From: Saccharum officinarum
Lineage: Eukaryota; Streptophyta; Magnoliopsida; Poales; Poaceae
Length of the DNA stretch: 64,000 bases
NCBI GenBank assembly: GCA_020631735.1
Contig: CM036191.1
Location: forward strand, 39,043,335-39,107,334
Direction: 5' to 3'
Part shown: positions 1 to 10,210 of the stretch, piece by piece
Position numbering within the stretch: position 1 is the first letter of the stretch
Layout of the letters: each line of letters starts with the position of its first letter
Made by a program: the position numbers and the translations under genes
Notes under the pieces: generated by a model
Told to the model about the DNA's origin: nothing
The model's database searches: none
The model's input: only the letters and a program-made list of their open reading frames with translations

Positions 1-540
1 TATATATATATATACGTGAACATAAAAAAAATCATAGAACATCACATCTGTACTATATAAACATAGCATCTCATGAATATATAGAAATAAAAAACTAAAC
101 TTAAAAAATAATTAAGTAATGTAAAATATAAAAATAGAAAATAAAAAGGAAAACAATAGAAAACATAAAGACAAAAGAGGAAAGGAAAAAGAAAGAAATA
201 CAAAAAAGAGTAAAATATAAAAATAAAGTAAAATAAAATAACAAAATAATTAATTATAGCAAAAACAATAATAATATAAAAAAGGAAAGAATAGCAAAGA
301 AGAGAAAACACACATAAAACATGAAGAACAAATGATAAATATATAGAAAAATAACAAATAAATATGTATATGAAAAAATAAAATAATTAATTAGAGTACA
401 ATAACACTGAATAGAAAATAAGAAAAGAAAAAGAAAAAAGAAATATAATAAGAAATAAAAAAGGAGAAACTAACGTAACATCCTAGTAGGAGTTATTAAA
501 AGAAAAATAAGAAGAAGAAAAAACGATGCCAACTACCAGC
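1..540. repeat. AT-rich low-complexity block with diverged GAACATCACA-type repeat
   Basis: The block is almost entirely A and T, with long purine-rich runs on the plus strand. Near its start (about 35-80) the words GAACATCACA and CATCTCATGAATATATAG occur. They recur in the same order at 1818-1860, so this looks like a diverged copy of the block at 1640-2800. Translations here are phenylalanine/tyrosine-rich noise caused by base composition. I see no gene. Confidence 0.6.
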
Positions 541-1016
541 CTACGATAGAGGGAAGGAGAAAAAAAGAAAAGAAAGGAAGTGCACAGAACGAAACAAACA
601 TCTAGGGAACAGACATCGCTGTCGCTCGGTGGGCCAACGCCTCTGTCGTTGCGCGGGAATCATCACGGGACGCGAGCAAGAATCTTCGGCGGGGCGCTCC
701 GTTCGGACCGGAAGATTTCCGGGGACAGGCCCAGGCGAGCGCCGCACCGGCCGCCAAGAGCAGGGCGCCGGCGGGCATAGAGCCGCGGACCGCGGTGGCA
801 GGGTCCCGCCGTGTGCAGGGCGCCAGCCGCCGGAAGTCAGTGGCGCGCCGCAGGCACCGAGCGCCGAGCAGCCCTGAGCGGTGGCCGGCGGAGTAAGGGC
901 GGCGGCGGTGCGGCGCGGTTGGCCGCGAGGATGCGAGAAGAATCAGGGAGGGACGCCTATGCACCGACCCAGGTGACGTGCAGTCATGAGCCGACCAGTC
1001 TTTTCTCTCCATGGTA
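541..1016. other. GC-rich island, possible exon or gene fragment, unidentified
   Basis: A sharp GC-rich island sits between two AT-rich repeat blocks. It is open in several frames on both strands, as GC-rich DNA often is. The most gene-like reading is on the minus strand: an ATG at about 779 opens a peptide beginning MPAGALLLAAGAALAWACP, which resembles a signal peptide, and ends at about 602. A longer minus-strand frame starts at an ATG near 1012. I recognise no domain and see no splice partner. It could equally be a fragment captured by a transposon. Confidence 0.25.
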
Positions 1017-1635
1017 AGCTCATTAATAATTAAAAAATCAGTCTTGGGCCGTATCTAGAAAGTCACAATCTTGGGCCGCGTGCGTGTGTGTCCTGATATA
1101 ATTCTCTGGCCGCTACCACCACATGGAAGAGAAATCAAAATTTGCTCTAAAAAAAGAGAGAGAAATCAAAATCGCTGACATCATCATGTAAATAATCGCT
1201 TTGAAAGTTAAAAACAGTAATAGCTGATAAACTAATTATCCAAATTAAATTCTGATAGCATGGTCGTGTTCCCTTGAAAACAAGACCACATATGAATATA
1301 TTTAGATAACTTTTTATTAACGAACATTTATATCATGAGGACAGAATATTCTCTTTTACAGAGTAAAGGTGATGTTCTAGTTTTCAGAAACGATATTCCA
1401 TCCTCACAAGATAAATGTTCTAGGCTCATAAGAACGATATTATGGATTTAGAAGACCAAATTATAAGCATGCATGTGAAAAATAGTTTTGCTGACATCAT
1501 CCATGTGCATAGTGTTTGGAAGTTTAAAAAGTCATATTTCCTAAATCGGATTTCAAAATTAAATTTCGATTGCGGTCAACGTGTTTCTTACAATAAATCC
1601 TTTAAACCAAGATCTCACTTGGGTATATTTAGAAA
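1017..1635. other. AT-rich spacer with two copies of a dispersed repeat motif
   Basis: No gene is visible. Two short segments (about 1236-1310 and 1552-1640) share an ordered set of words: AAATTAAATT, then an AAACAAGACCACATATG-like stretch, then ATATATTTAGATAA. The same word order recurs inside the MITE at 21568-21985, so this spacer probably contains transposon remnants. Confidence 0.4.
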
Positions 1636-1860
1636 AAATATTTTGTGCACATCACATATATACTATGAACATCATAATCATAAAATATATAATAGAACAT
1701 CTCATGTATGCTATAGGACATCACAGTATATCCTAGAACATCACATATATATTACTGAACATCACAAATACATCATAGAACATCACATTTATACTACACA
1801 TACATCACAAAATATAGTATAGAACATCACATGTATACTAGTGAACATCTCATATATCAT
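1636..1860. repeat. Degenerate tandem repeat, unit about 25-30 bp
   Basis: The word GAACATCACA or GAACATCTCA recurs about every 25-30 bp, separated by AT-rich filler such as TATATACTAT. At least seven imperfect units are visible here, with further units at about 2030-2190. Units differ in sequence and spacing, so this is a decayed minisatellite rather than a CRISPR array. Confidence 0.6.
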
Positions 1861-2850
1861 AAAATATAAAAATAATAAAATAAAAGTAAACTTAGTAAAG
1901 TAATTAATAAGAATCAAATAACAAAGAAAAAATGCAAATAAAAATATGAATAACAAATGTTAAATATATAAAAAATAAATGAATAACTTAAATAAGGAAA
2001 GGAAAAAGGAAATTGATGAAAACCACATGTGTATCCTAGAACACAAATACATTATAGAACATCACATTCATACAACGTGGACATTGCAAAATATAGCACA
2101 GAACATCATATAATGCGTGAAATAAACAACAATACATTATATAACAACACATATATATTGCGTGAAATCATAAGCATCGCATAAGTACAAAAAATAATAA
2201 TACAAAAACATGAAAATATAAAAATTAGACTGAAAGAAAAAGAAGGAAAATAAAACTAAATGGAGATAAGAGAACATAAAAGAAAAGAAAAAAGGAAGAA
2301 AAGAAAAAAAAATAAAAATTAATTAAAAAGAAAATAATTAATTTTAGTAAAATAGAGAAAGAAAATAAAAAGAATAAAAAACCACAGAAAAACACAAAAA
2401 AAATAAATAAATAAAGAAAAAAGAATAAGAATAAGAAAATAAACACCTAAGCACCAAACTTCCTAAGGCCATAAGCTATGTAAAAAAGAATAAAGGGAAA
2501 GAAGAAAAGATTTAAAATAAAAGATATGAACATCCCACAGAATAAGATAAACAAATAATAATAATCAATGATAAAATAAAAAATGACATAAATAGAAAAG
2601 GAAGAAACGATAAATGAAAGAGAAAACGAAAAGAAAGAAAGGAAAGAAAAAACAATCACATATCAGTGAGAAAATCAAGAAAGAAAGAAAAGTGGTAAAA
2701 GAAATTAAAAGAAGAAAATTCTAGAGAAAACAAAAAAATAGAAAGGAAAACAGCGACAAAAGAAAAAATAGAAAAGAAAAGGTTTTTGCTATTTATCTGT
2801 CAGCTGATTTTTTGGCTTTGGATCTGTCAGATTTTGTGCCCTTGGATTTG
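1861..2850. repeat. A-rich low-complexity block
   Basis: The plus strand is dominated by A with interspersed G, in runs such as AAGAAAAGAAAAAAGGAAG. A few more degenerate GAACATCAC units lie at 2030-2190. Minus-strand translations give poly-Phe/Ser/Leu peptides that reflect composition only. No gene or RNA is recognisable. Confidence 0.6.
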
Positions 2851-3587
2851 TTCCAATATTGGAAAAAGTCTACTTGACCCCCCAACTATTGGGGGTGGTC
2901 TAGTTTACCCACTCAACTACGAAACGGTCTAATTTACCCCCAGAACTTTGCAAAACTGGCCAAATCACCCCCTCGAGCGGTTTTGGATGGTGGTTTTGCT
3001 ACAGTAACAACGATTTTGCTACAGTAACAGTGGTTTTGTCGTTTTCTTTTAAATTTATTTCGTCTGAATCTTTAAAAAATCATAGTAAATCACAAAAAAA
3101 TCATAAAATAAAAAATCTAATTTTGTTAGACTCCACATGAGTATATCTACACAGTGAATATATAATATAGTATGCTTTAGTACAAAGTTTTTGTTGTATG
3201 AATTATTCAAATTAATTACAGAAAAAATAGATCAAAATTTACAGCAAAAACTTTGTACTAAAACATACTATATTATATGTTCACTGTGTAGATCTACTCG
3301 TGTGGAGTCCAACAAAATTGGATTTTTCATTTTATGATTTTTTTGTGATTTACTATGATTTTTCAAAGATGCAGACGAAATAAATAAAAAAGAAAAGGGC
3401 AAAACTACTGTTACTGTAGCAAAACCGTTGTTGTTGTAGCAAAACCACCGTCCAAAACCGCTCGAGGGGGTGATTTGGCTGGTTTTGCAAAGTTCAGGGG
3501 GTAAATTAGACCGTTTCATAGTTGAGGGGGTAAACTAGACCACCCTCAATAGTTGGGGGGTCAAGTAGACTTTTTCCTTCCAATATT
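2851..3587. mobile_element. Foldback MULE-type element (717 bp) with 10-bp target duplication
   Basis: The element spans 2861-3577. Its left end begins GGAAAAAGTCTACTTGACCC and its right end is the inverted match. The inverted arms run about 330 bp each and meet around a short loop near 3200-3245, so nearly the whole element folds on itself. It is flanked by identical 10-bp direct repeats TTCCAATATT at 2851-2860 and 3578-3587. Long arms with a 9-10 bp target duplication are typical of Mutator-like non-autonomous elements. There is no coding capacity. Confidence 0.85.
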
Positions 3588-4400
3588 CGTGCTGATGTTT
3601 GGGCTCATTCTCCCGTAATGGATTCGGCGCATTCCAAACCCAAACCCGCTATTTTGTCGTGCCCGGTTTTTTTTCTTTTCTTTTCCACTGACCGTTCGTT
3701 CTCCTTTCCCCAATCCCCTCCACATCTTCGTCTCCTCCACCGCTCCACGGCGTCGCTTCGCCGCCGCTATGCCCTGAGTCGATGGACGCAGAGGTCTCTC
3801 AGCATAGCCGAGAGCTGTACGCTGGCTCCCCTAGCCCACCCATAGGACTCGTCGTGGTGGGCCATCTCCACGAGCTCGTCGTCGTCGCCCTTGGCCTTGG
3901 CCGGCCAGACTGGGAGGAGGAGAGGGAGGTGATGTCTAGGGAGGGAGAAAGGGGCCGACCAGAGCAGGAGAGGGAGAGCTTCGAACTTTGAAGATTTTGT
4001 AAGTGTATTTGTTCTTCGCATAGTTGTTCTCCGATTGATGTTGATTGCTGATCTACTGATGTGGTCATGGCCGTTGTGGGCAGTGCAATGCAGTTGTTGT
4101 TAGGGGGTGGGGGGCAACCTGGTACGGGATTTAGAGGTTAGAGGAACTCAGGGGGTGGGGGTAGTGATGGCGTACATGTTGCCAGCTTGTCCAGGCGGCG
4201 CGCTAAAAGTTGATTTTAGGAGCTATTGCTACTGTGCGTATTGCCTTGCTTGGGGGCACTGATGTATGTGTTCAAGGGCATTGTGGGTGTTCAAGGATGT
4301 ACTATTGCAAGTGTAGGATCAACTAGGAGTAGATTTAGTAGGTTGAACTTGCATTTCGGGATAAACATGCCCTAGAACATGGACTACGAGATCTAACAGG
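3588..4400. other. Non-repetitive stretch with pyrimidine-rich leader-like sequence, no supported gene
   Basis: The part at 3660-3780 is rich in C and T (CTCCTCCACCGCTCCACG type), as in 5' leaders of grass genes. Short open frames follow on both strands (for example plus 3782-3991). None shows a recognisable domain. A promoter/first-exon remnant is possible but cannot be shown from the sequence alone. Confidence 0.2.
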
Positions 4401-4705
4401 GAGAGGAGAGCAGAGGTACCGACCATCGGAGGGCTTGGTAGAGGAGCTCGAGTCCGCCATGGTGTCGGTGGCGAGGAAGTAGCGGAAGCAGTGGCGTCCG
4501 AGGCGGTGTGCAGTGGCGTCGCGGTCCGAGAGCGATGAAGAAGACGGTGGTGTGGTCCAGCAGCAACATCATCCTGGTTGTGGCGCTTCTCGTCGCTGGC
4601 TGCGCCCCTCACTAGATCAGATTAGGGTTGTTGGTGGGTGTGGCGGCTCACGATGAACCTCGTACTGAGAGCCGCTAGCCCCCACCTCTTTTTAAAGCAC
4701 AGTAT

Positions 4706-4809
4706 GACGGGAGCCCACCAACTATGTAGGGTTGGGCACCCCCGATCAGGGCTCGAGGTCAAGGCCCAACTCGACCGTTGGGCTGAGCTAGAGGACATCA
4801 ACACTAATA
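4706..4809 (-). repeat. Copia LTR segment (3' LTR side)
   Basis: This segment is repeated in the same orientation at 8446-8549, with about 14 differences in 104 positions. On the minus strand it begins next to a polypurine tract, as the start of a 3' LTR should. The LTR probably continues left of 4706, but its other partner is deleted, so its end cannot be fixed by comparison. Confidence 0.7.
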
Positions 4810-4810
4810 A

Positions 4811-4822
4811 TCTCCCCCTTGA
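4811..4822 (-). other. Polypurine tract of the copia remnant
   Basis: The minus strand reads CAAGGGGGAGAT directly before the LTR start. This is the usual plus-strand primer site of LTR retrotransposons and fixes the LTR boundary on this side. Confidence 0.65.
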
Positions 4823-4999
4823 TCTTATCTTATTACTTAAACTTAACTTACTTCATTCTTTTCCCATTCCATCACAGATCGGTGCATAGAGCGTGCTTCA
4901 TCGTCACGGTCAGTGCCATTAGATTAACAGCTACAACACACCTCTCTGTTTTGAAACGGGTTCTCAACTAGGCCCTTATTGTCCAGGAATTATAGGCTT

Positions 5000-5491
5000 T
5001 CATGTAAACCCATGTCGGCTAAGTATTCTCTGAACACATTGGGTGGTAACCCTTTGCTCAAGACTAATTGTATGATCTCGGACTTTGTCTTTCACAACAT
5101 AATACTTTATGTTAATGTGTTTGGCAGCACAACTTGACTTATTGCTGTAAGCATAACATACTGCTGGATTATTGTCGCAGTACAACTTAAGTGGCTTATG
5201 TATGTCGTCTACCACTTTCAACCCGGGCATAAATTTCTTTAGCCAATTCAACTGATCCGTGGCCTCATAACATGCTACAAACCCGGCATACATCATAGAC
5301 AATATCGTGACGGATTGCTTGGAGCTTTTCCACGATATAGCTCCTCCTACGAGAGTAAATATATATATCGATCCTGACATGAATTTTCTATCATCTCTCG
5401 CATAATCTAAATCTGAATACCCCTCTATGTGTAGAGAATCAGATTTTTTGTGCGTTAGCATGAGGTATTTTGTGTCTTGCAAATAACGCAA
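5000..5491 (-). pseudogene. Copia RNase H domain (broken pol, C-terminal part)
   Basis: The translation carries copia RNase H landmarks: GYSDLDYARD with the first acidic residue, a SGSIYIFTLVGGAISWKSSKQ segment, LYCDNNPAVCYA with the DN motif, and KHINIKYYVVKDKV near the end. In active elements this enzyme removes the RNA strand during reverse transcription. The conserved S-T-x-AEY-x-A region reads LSMMYAGFVACYEA here, so a key acidic residue appears lost. The frame is separated from the reverse transcriptase by stops. It is a dead copy. Confidence 0.85.
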
Positions 5492-5509
5492 AACTTTCTT
5501 TACCAGTCT

Positions 5510-6424
5510 TCAGTGTTCTATTCCTGGATTACTCTGATATATGCCAAGTAACCCGGTAACAAACGCTAAGTCAGGACGTGTACACACTTGAGCATATTGT
5601 AAACTTCCAACAACTGAAGCATATGGAACCACTTTCATTTGATCGATCTCATATTTGTTCCTAGGACATTGAAATTCCCCAAATCTATCACCCTTGACTA
5701 TTAGAGCAGGTGAAGGCTTACAATTATGCATACTGTATTTATTTAGAACCTTTTCTAAGTATGCCTTTTGTGATAATCCTAAAACCCATTTTCTTCTATC
5801 TCAGTGAATTTCTATTCCTAGGACAAAAGAAGCTTCACTGAGATCCTTCATATCAAAATTCTAGGACAAGAACTTCTTCGTTTCCAGTAGTAGATTAACA
5901 TCACTACTAGCGAGTAAGATGTCATCCACATACAGGATTAGGAAAATATATTTCTCATTCTTGAACTTTGCATAAACGCAATTGTCCTCTACATTCTCTT
6001 GAAACCCAAACTTTCTTATTGTACTATCAAACTTTAAATACCACTGTCTTGATGCTTGTTTTAATTCATAAATGGATTTCTTTAGGTGGAATCCTACACT
6101 TTCTTTTCCTTCCACAATAAAACCTTTTGGTTGTGCCATGTAAACATTTTTCTCTAAATCCCCGTTAAGGAACGTCGTCTTTACATCCATCTGATGTAAT
6201 TCTAAATCGTAATATACTACTAGCGCCATTATAATTCTAAAAGAATCCTTACATGAGACTAGAGAAAATGTCTCATTGTAATCTATGCCCTCTCTTTGTG
6301 TGAAGACTTTCGCCACAAGTTGCACTTTAAATCTTTCTATATTCCTTTTGGAGTTATATTTGGTTTTGTAGACCCATTTACAACTTACTGTCTTAGCTCC
6401 TTTAGGAATTTTTCTAAGTCCCAA
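5510..6424 (-). pseudogene. Copia reverse transcriptase (broken)
   Basis: Two frames together cover the domain. The larger (5861-6424) contains VSCKWVYKTKYN at the N-terminal edge, HQMDVKTTFLNGDLEKNVYM, YELKQASRQWY and the catalytic LILYVDDILLAS box with both aspartates present. The smaller (5510-5731) carries the thumb-side segment with VVGSLQYAQVCTRPDLAF. Stops and a frameshift between 5732 and 5860 separate them. Several normally conserved residues are changed, as expected for an old, unselected copy. Confidence 0.88.
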
Positions 6425-6456
6425 ACTTTGTTGGTACTCATTGATCTCATTTCATC

Positions 6457-7221
6457 TTATATAGCTTCAAGCCACTTTGACGAGTGAGCGCTTCTCATGG
6501 TTTCTTCAAATGAGGTGGGATCGCCCTCTATTTGAAAATTTTCAGTATCATAGACATCGTAGTTGTCAGGAATAACTGACTTTCTGACTCTTTGAGACCT
6601 TCTAGGGGCCTCTAGCGCTTGTTTCATATGGGACTGTTGTTGTTCTTCCTCATGTGAGACACTAGATTCTATGGAATTCTGAAGGACAGGTTCCTCATGT
6701 TTATTCATTGTCGTCATAGGAGAACTAACAACAGGTGCTGTTACCATAGTGTCTTGCACTGTTGATGCAGCAACAACAGGTAGCGTGAAGAATGGCTCCT
6801 GAACCATATGAGTGGGGACATGTACTCGCTTCTCCTCAAGATTAATTTCTTGCACTACCATGCTCCCCCTGATCAACTCTTCCTCCAAGAACACGTGTCT
6901 TGTTTCTACAAACTTCGTATGTCTATCAGGATAATAGAAGCGATAACCTTTTGACTTTTCTAGATAGCCAACGAAATGACAGCTAACTGTCTTGGAGTCT
7001 AGCTTTCCTATATTTGGGTTAAAGACTTTAGCCTCAACTGGATAGCCCCACACACATAAATAGTTAAGTGAGGGTTCCCTGCCTATCCACAACTCATATG
7101 ATGTTTTGGGCACCGACTTGCTTGGCACTCGATTAAGAATATGAATGGCGGTTTTTAACGCCTCCATCCACAAACTTATCAGTAGAGTGGAGTGACTTAT
7201 CATACTTCTCACCATATCCAT
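6457..7221 (-). pseudogene. Copia integrase C-terminal part and integrase-RT linker (broken)
   Basis: The frame begins inside the integrase after the catalytic Glu and continues [20 protein letters not shown], then [18 protein letters not shown] and a [18 protein letters not shown] segment, which are standard landmarks of the copia integrase C-terminal region. A polar, low-conservation linker leads towards the reverse transcriptase. The upstream catalytic region (7222-7701) lies in other frames, so the protein is disrupted. Confidence 0.85.
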
Positions 7222-7701
7222 TAAGATACGGTTGCGTCTTTCAGCTACTCCATTCTGCTGAGGCTCGCCCGATGTAGAGTACTGGGCTACTATGACATTT
7301 TTCGGTAAAAACTTTGCAAAAAGTCTAGGAACTTGGCCATATGCGGTGACGACCGTAGTACTCCCCCCACGGTCAGATCTTACTATCTTAATCTTTAAAT
7401 TATACTAATTTTCTACTTCAGCATTAAATATCTTAAATTTATCCAATGCTTCTGATCTTTCCATAATTAGATAAATGTAGCCATAATGAGAATAATCATA
7501 TGTGAATGTTATAAATGAATCATAACCATCCACACTTTTCATAGGAAATGGACCACAGATATCTGTGTGAATTATTTCTAAGATTCCTGCACTTCGTTTG
7601 GCATCTTTCTTTATCTTCTTGATATACTTTCCTTTAATGCAATCAATGCACTGTTCTAAATCTAAAAATTCTAATGGCAAAAGAATTGATTCTTTAATCA
7701 A
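7222..7701 (-). pseudogene. Copia integrase zinc-binding and catalytic core (broken)
   Basis: At 7405-7701 the minus strand encodes CIDCIKGKYIKK (end of the zinc-binding module) and IIHTDICGPFPMKSVDGYDSFITFTYDYSHYGYIYLI, which holds the first catalytic Asp. Past a frame break, at about 7230-7400, RSDRGGEYYG and an NGVAERRNR motif supply the second Asp and the Glu of the D,D-35-E triad in other frames. All catalytic residues are therefore traceable, but no continuous protein remains. Confidence 0.8.
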
Positions 7702-8141
7702 TCATTCTATTCCCCCTCGAAATATGGCCTAAATGACAATGCCATAATTTCGATGATATATCATGAACTCTCTTTCGCTTATTTCTTGCATTCATAGATG
7801 AGGAGGCATTCTCATTCTTAGTGCTTACAATATTCACATTCTCACAAAGTGATAATAAATAAAGCTTGTCTTGTCGGAAGGCAAGACCAACACACTTATG
7901 ATTAAATATAATCTTACATTTGCCATTACCAAAATGGCAATCATATCCATCATCGTCTAAATGGGAAACACTTATTAAGTTTCTTCACAAAGAGGGTATA
8001 TAAATGACATCTGAAAGCTTAAGTACAAAACCATCATCTAACTCTAGAGAGATCTCCAATGGCTTCAACTTCAGCTTCAACTCCATTTGCTACTTTAATT
8101 TTTCTTTCTCCTCTTTATAGGGTCCTCCTCACATGGAGTCC
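7702..8141 (-). pseudogene. Copia protease-integrase intervening region, heavily decayed
   Basis: This lies between the protease (8142-8180) and the integrase and corresponds to the protease C-terminal half and the GAG-pre-integrase segment. No frame stays open for more than a few dozen codons. The assignment rests on position. Confidence 0.5.
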
Positions 8142-8445
8142 CTATAATGAATTTGCAACATGAATAGTTGCACCTGAATCAATCCACCAAGTAGATTTTG
8201 CATAACTTAAATACAAGGACTCATCTATGAATGAAATAGTGTCCTCACCTCTCTTCAAAAGACTCTTTAGGAACTCTAGACAGTCCTTTTGGTAGTGTCC
8301 ATACTTCTTGCACCATTTGCATTGATCCTTGTCAATTTGGGCATTGTTGTTCTTCTGATGGTGATCATTATGAGGGGCCTTCCTTTGTTGCTTAGAGGAG
8401 GAGCTATTATCCCACTGAGATTTTCCTTGTGGTTTGGCGCAGTGC
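8142..8445 (-). pseudogene. Copia gag zinc knuckle and protease start, fused to an LTR fragment
   Basis: A CCHC zinc knuckle, CKWCKKYGHYQKDC, is encoded at 8280-8321 (minus). It is followed by WWIDSGATIHVANS, the aspartic protease active-site region with the DSG triad (8142-8180). Upstream, the frame runs directly into LTR-derived sequence at about 8446. The rest of the LTR, the primer binding site and most of gag are missing, which indicates an internal deletion of the 5' end. Confidence 0.85.
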
Positions 8446-8549
8446 GACGGTGGCCCACCAACCATGTAGGGTTAGGCGCCCCCGATTAGGGCACAAGGTC
8501 AAGGCCCAACTCGGCCGTTGGGCCGAGCTGGAGGAGATCAACACTAACA
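8446..8549 (-). repeat. Copia LTR fragment (5' LTR side)
   Basis: The minus strand begins TGTTAGTGTTGATCTCC and matches the segment at 4706-4809. It carries the TG start expected of an LTR. Only about the first 104 bp remain before the join to gag sequence near 8445. Confidence 0.7.
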
Positions 8550-9976
8550 TGTACATGCCCAAGAAGGGCGAAGACTTTTGGCGCTTGCTTTAGATTGCGA
8601 GGAACTCGAGGGGTGATGATGGTGCAGTGGCAGCTCGTTGATGCAAACACGATGTTGACGAGGACGGCCGACGTCGACCGGAATGGATTCCAATGGGGTT
8701 GAGTTGAGTTGGCTGTTTGTGTTTGAGATTGTAGCTTTCCCTTCTCAGGGATAGATCGACATACTGAGGGTCTGAGGCCCTATAGGTGTTTGTGTTTTTG
8801 TGCGTGCTATATGGATCAGAGAACCCTCTTTTGCAGCAGATATTTGTTCTGTGTTTGTGATGCTAGTAATCGCATGTCAGTTTAGTCTTTGGAGTTCTGA
8901 AAGTTGTTGATTCTTTAGGTGTTTGGTAGACCCTTTTGAATCGAAAGCACAGGCACTCAGGTGCTACGGTCTTTGGCATTTCATAGTTACCTATTTCATT
9001 GATGTGTGAGATGCACCTTGCATGGTTGCATTGTCCTCTGGTTTCTATTGCACTTGTAGTTGTAGCTGATTAGGTGTAATCATTGTCTTGCAAGCATACA
9101 GTTATTGGGAGGTATATGTCCAGTTAAGTTTTGAGTTGCCAACACTACAGTGGAGTGGAGCTTCTTCATTTGTGACTGGTTTGAATTTGTGTGGAGGAAC
9201 TGCTTTCAGTATGCTTCTGATTTCTAATACTTTTAGCATTCTCCTCCTGGAGGCCTGAAGGAGTCATGTAGAAGTGATATCCTCTGTTGTTCTTCATCTG
9301 CAAATTCAACTGGAATGCCCTTTGCCACTAAATTAGTTTTTTTTCATTTCTCTTAAAGAATATTTTTTACTTTAGTTTTTTGTTTTCCTTTTCCTTTTGC
9401 TTAGTTCTTGTTGGACTGTAGTGTAAATATGCTTTTACAGATGGGTAGGTCCTACTCTTTTTTGTTCCTCGATATATTACATCCCTCGGGAAAAAAAAAT
9501 TCCAAGTGCTTTCCAATGATTAATGAATGTACAGTGCAAGTCTTTAAGAAAAATACCCACTGTTACATAGTTATATGAGTAAAAAAAAAGAATGGGTCGT
9601 GGTCCTGTACAATACAAGCAGAAGCAGTAGAGTAGCTCAGTTGCCGACCAACACCATTTACAGCAACCAAGCTGTGCTCGGGCGTCGATCGGACCCGCTT
9701 TGCTAATTGCTAGTGCCCCTGGGTCACTGCTGATTCCTGATGATGCTTTGATTTGATTTCAAACAGAACTGAACTTTTGCTTTTCAGACCATATATATAT
9801 AGTACTGTACTGCAAACAGCAACTTTAATCCGATTGAGCAAGCTTTGCTTTCTGTTTTTGGTTGCGTCTGTATGCAGTAGGATTGTAGGAGTAGGAGTAG
9901 TTGCACTGCATGGCCCTCAAACCTCAAGCTACGTTAAATGAAGCTAGCTAGGCTAGCTGGTTAACACTAAGATTAA
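8550..9976. other. Intergenic DNA, nothing recognised
   Basis: The stretch has moderate base composition with T-rich parts and a few short open frames. No frame shows a known domain or coding-like bias. It could be intron or flank of a diverged gene, but I see no splice pattern that joins to a protein. Confidence 0.3.
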
Positions 9977-10207
9977 GGGCCTGTTTGGTTTCAACTGGTT
10001 AAAGTTTAACTCCCATCACATCAATGTTCCCTCAAATGCATGTAGTACTAAATATAGACTAATTGCATGCATGTCGGCACAGATTAGGAGTAATTTACGA
10101 GACGAATCTATTAAGCCTAATTAGTCCAAGATTGGAAACTTTTTATCAAATAAGACGAAAGTGCTACAGTGTTGGTTAAACTTTAACTCCTCAAACCAAA
10201 CAGCCCC
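9977..10207. mobile_element. Tourist-like MITE (231 bp), TAA target duplication
   Basis: The left end GGGCCTGTTTGGTT and right end AACCAAACAGCCCC are inverted matches. TAA flanks both sides (9974-9976 and 10208-10210). The interior has words shared by several MITEs in this window, such as AGACGAATCTATTAAGCCTAATTAG and GTGCTACAGT. A TAA duplication with such ends suits the PIF/Harbinger (Tourist) group. Confidence 0.85.
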
Positions 10208-10210
10208 TAA

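Larger units (their letters stand above)
4401..8549 (-). mobile_element. Degenerate Ty1/copia LTR retrotransposon (minus strand)
   Basis: Reading right to left, the order is: LTR fragment (8446-8549), gag zinc knuckle, protease, integrase, reverse transcriptase, RNase H, polypurine tract (about 4811-4822), second LTR (from 4809 leftwards). This is the Ty1/copia gene order. Frameshifts and stops break every domain. The two LTR pieces match over about 104 bp at roughly 87 percent by eye, so the insertion is old. The left LTR boundary is not clear. Further left on the minus strand an ATG at 4460 opens a short serine-rich frame (MADSSSSTKPSDG) that could be a gag start, which would make the copy rearranged. 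Confidence 0.85.

Noticed and set aside
1636..2190. Regularly spaced GAACATCACA units as a CRISPR array
   Set aside because: Units and spacing are degenerate, the spacers are AT-rich repeats themselves, and the window is a plant nuclear genome.
2225..2659. Minus-strand Phe/Leu/Ser-rich membrane-like peptides
   Set aside because: Products of A-rich low-complexity DNA. There is no coding-like codon use.
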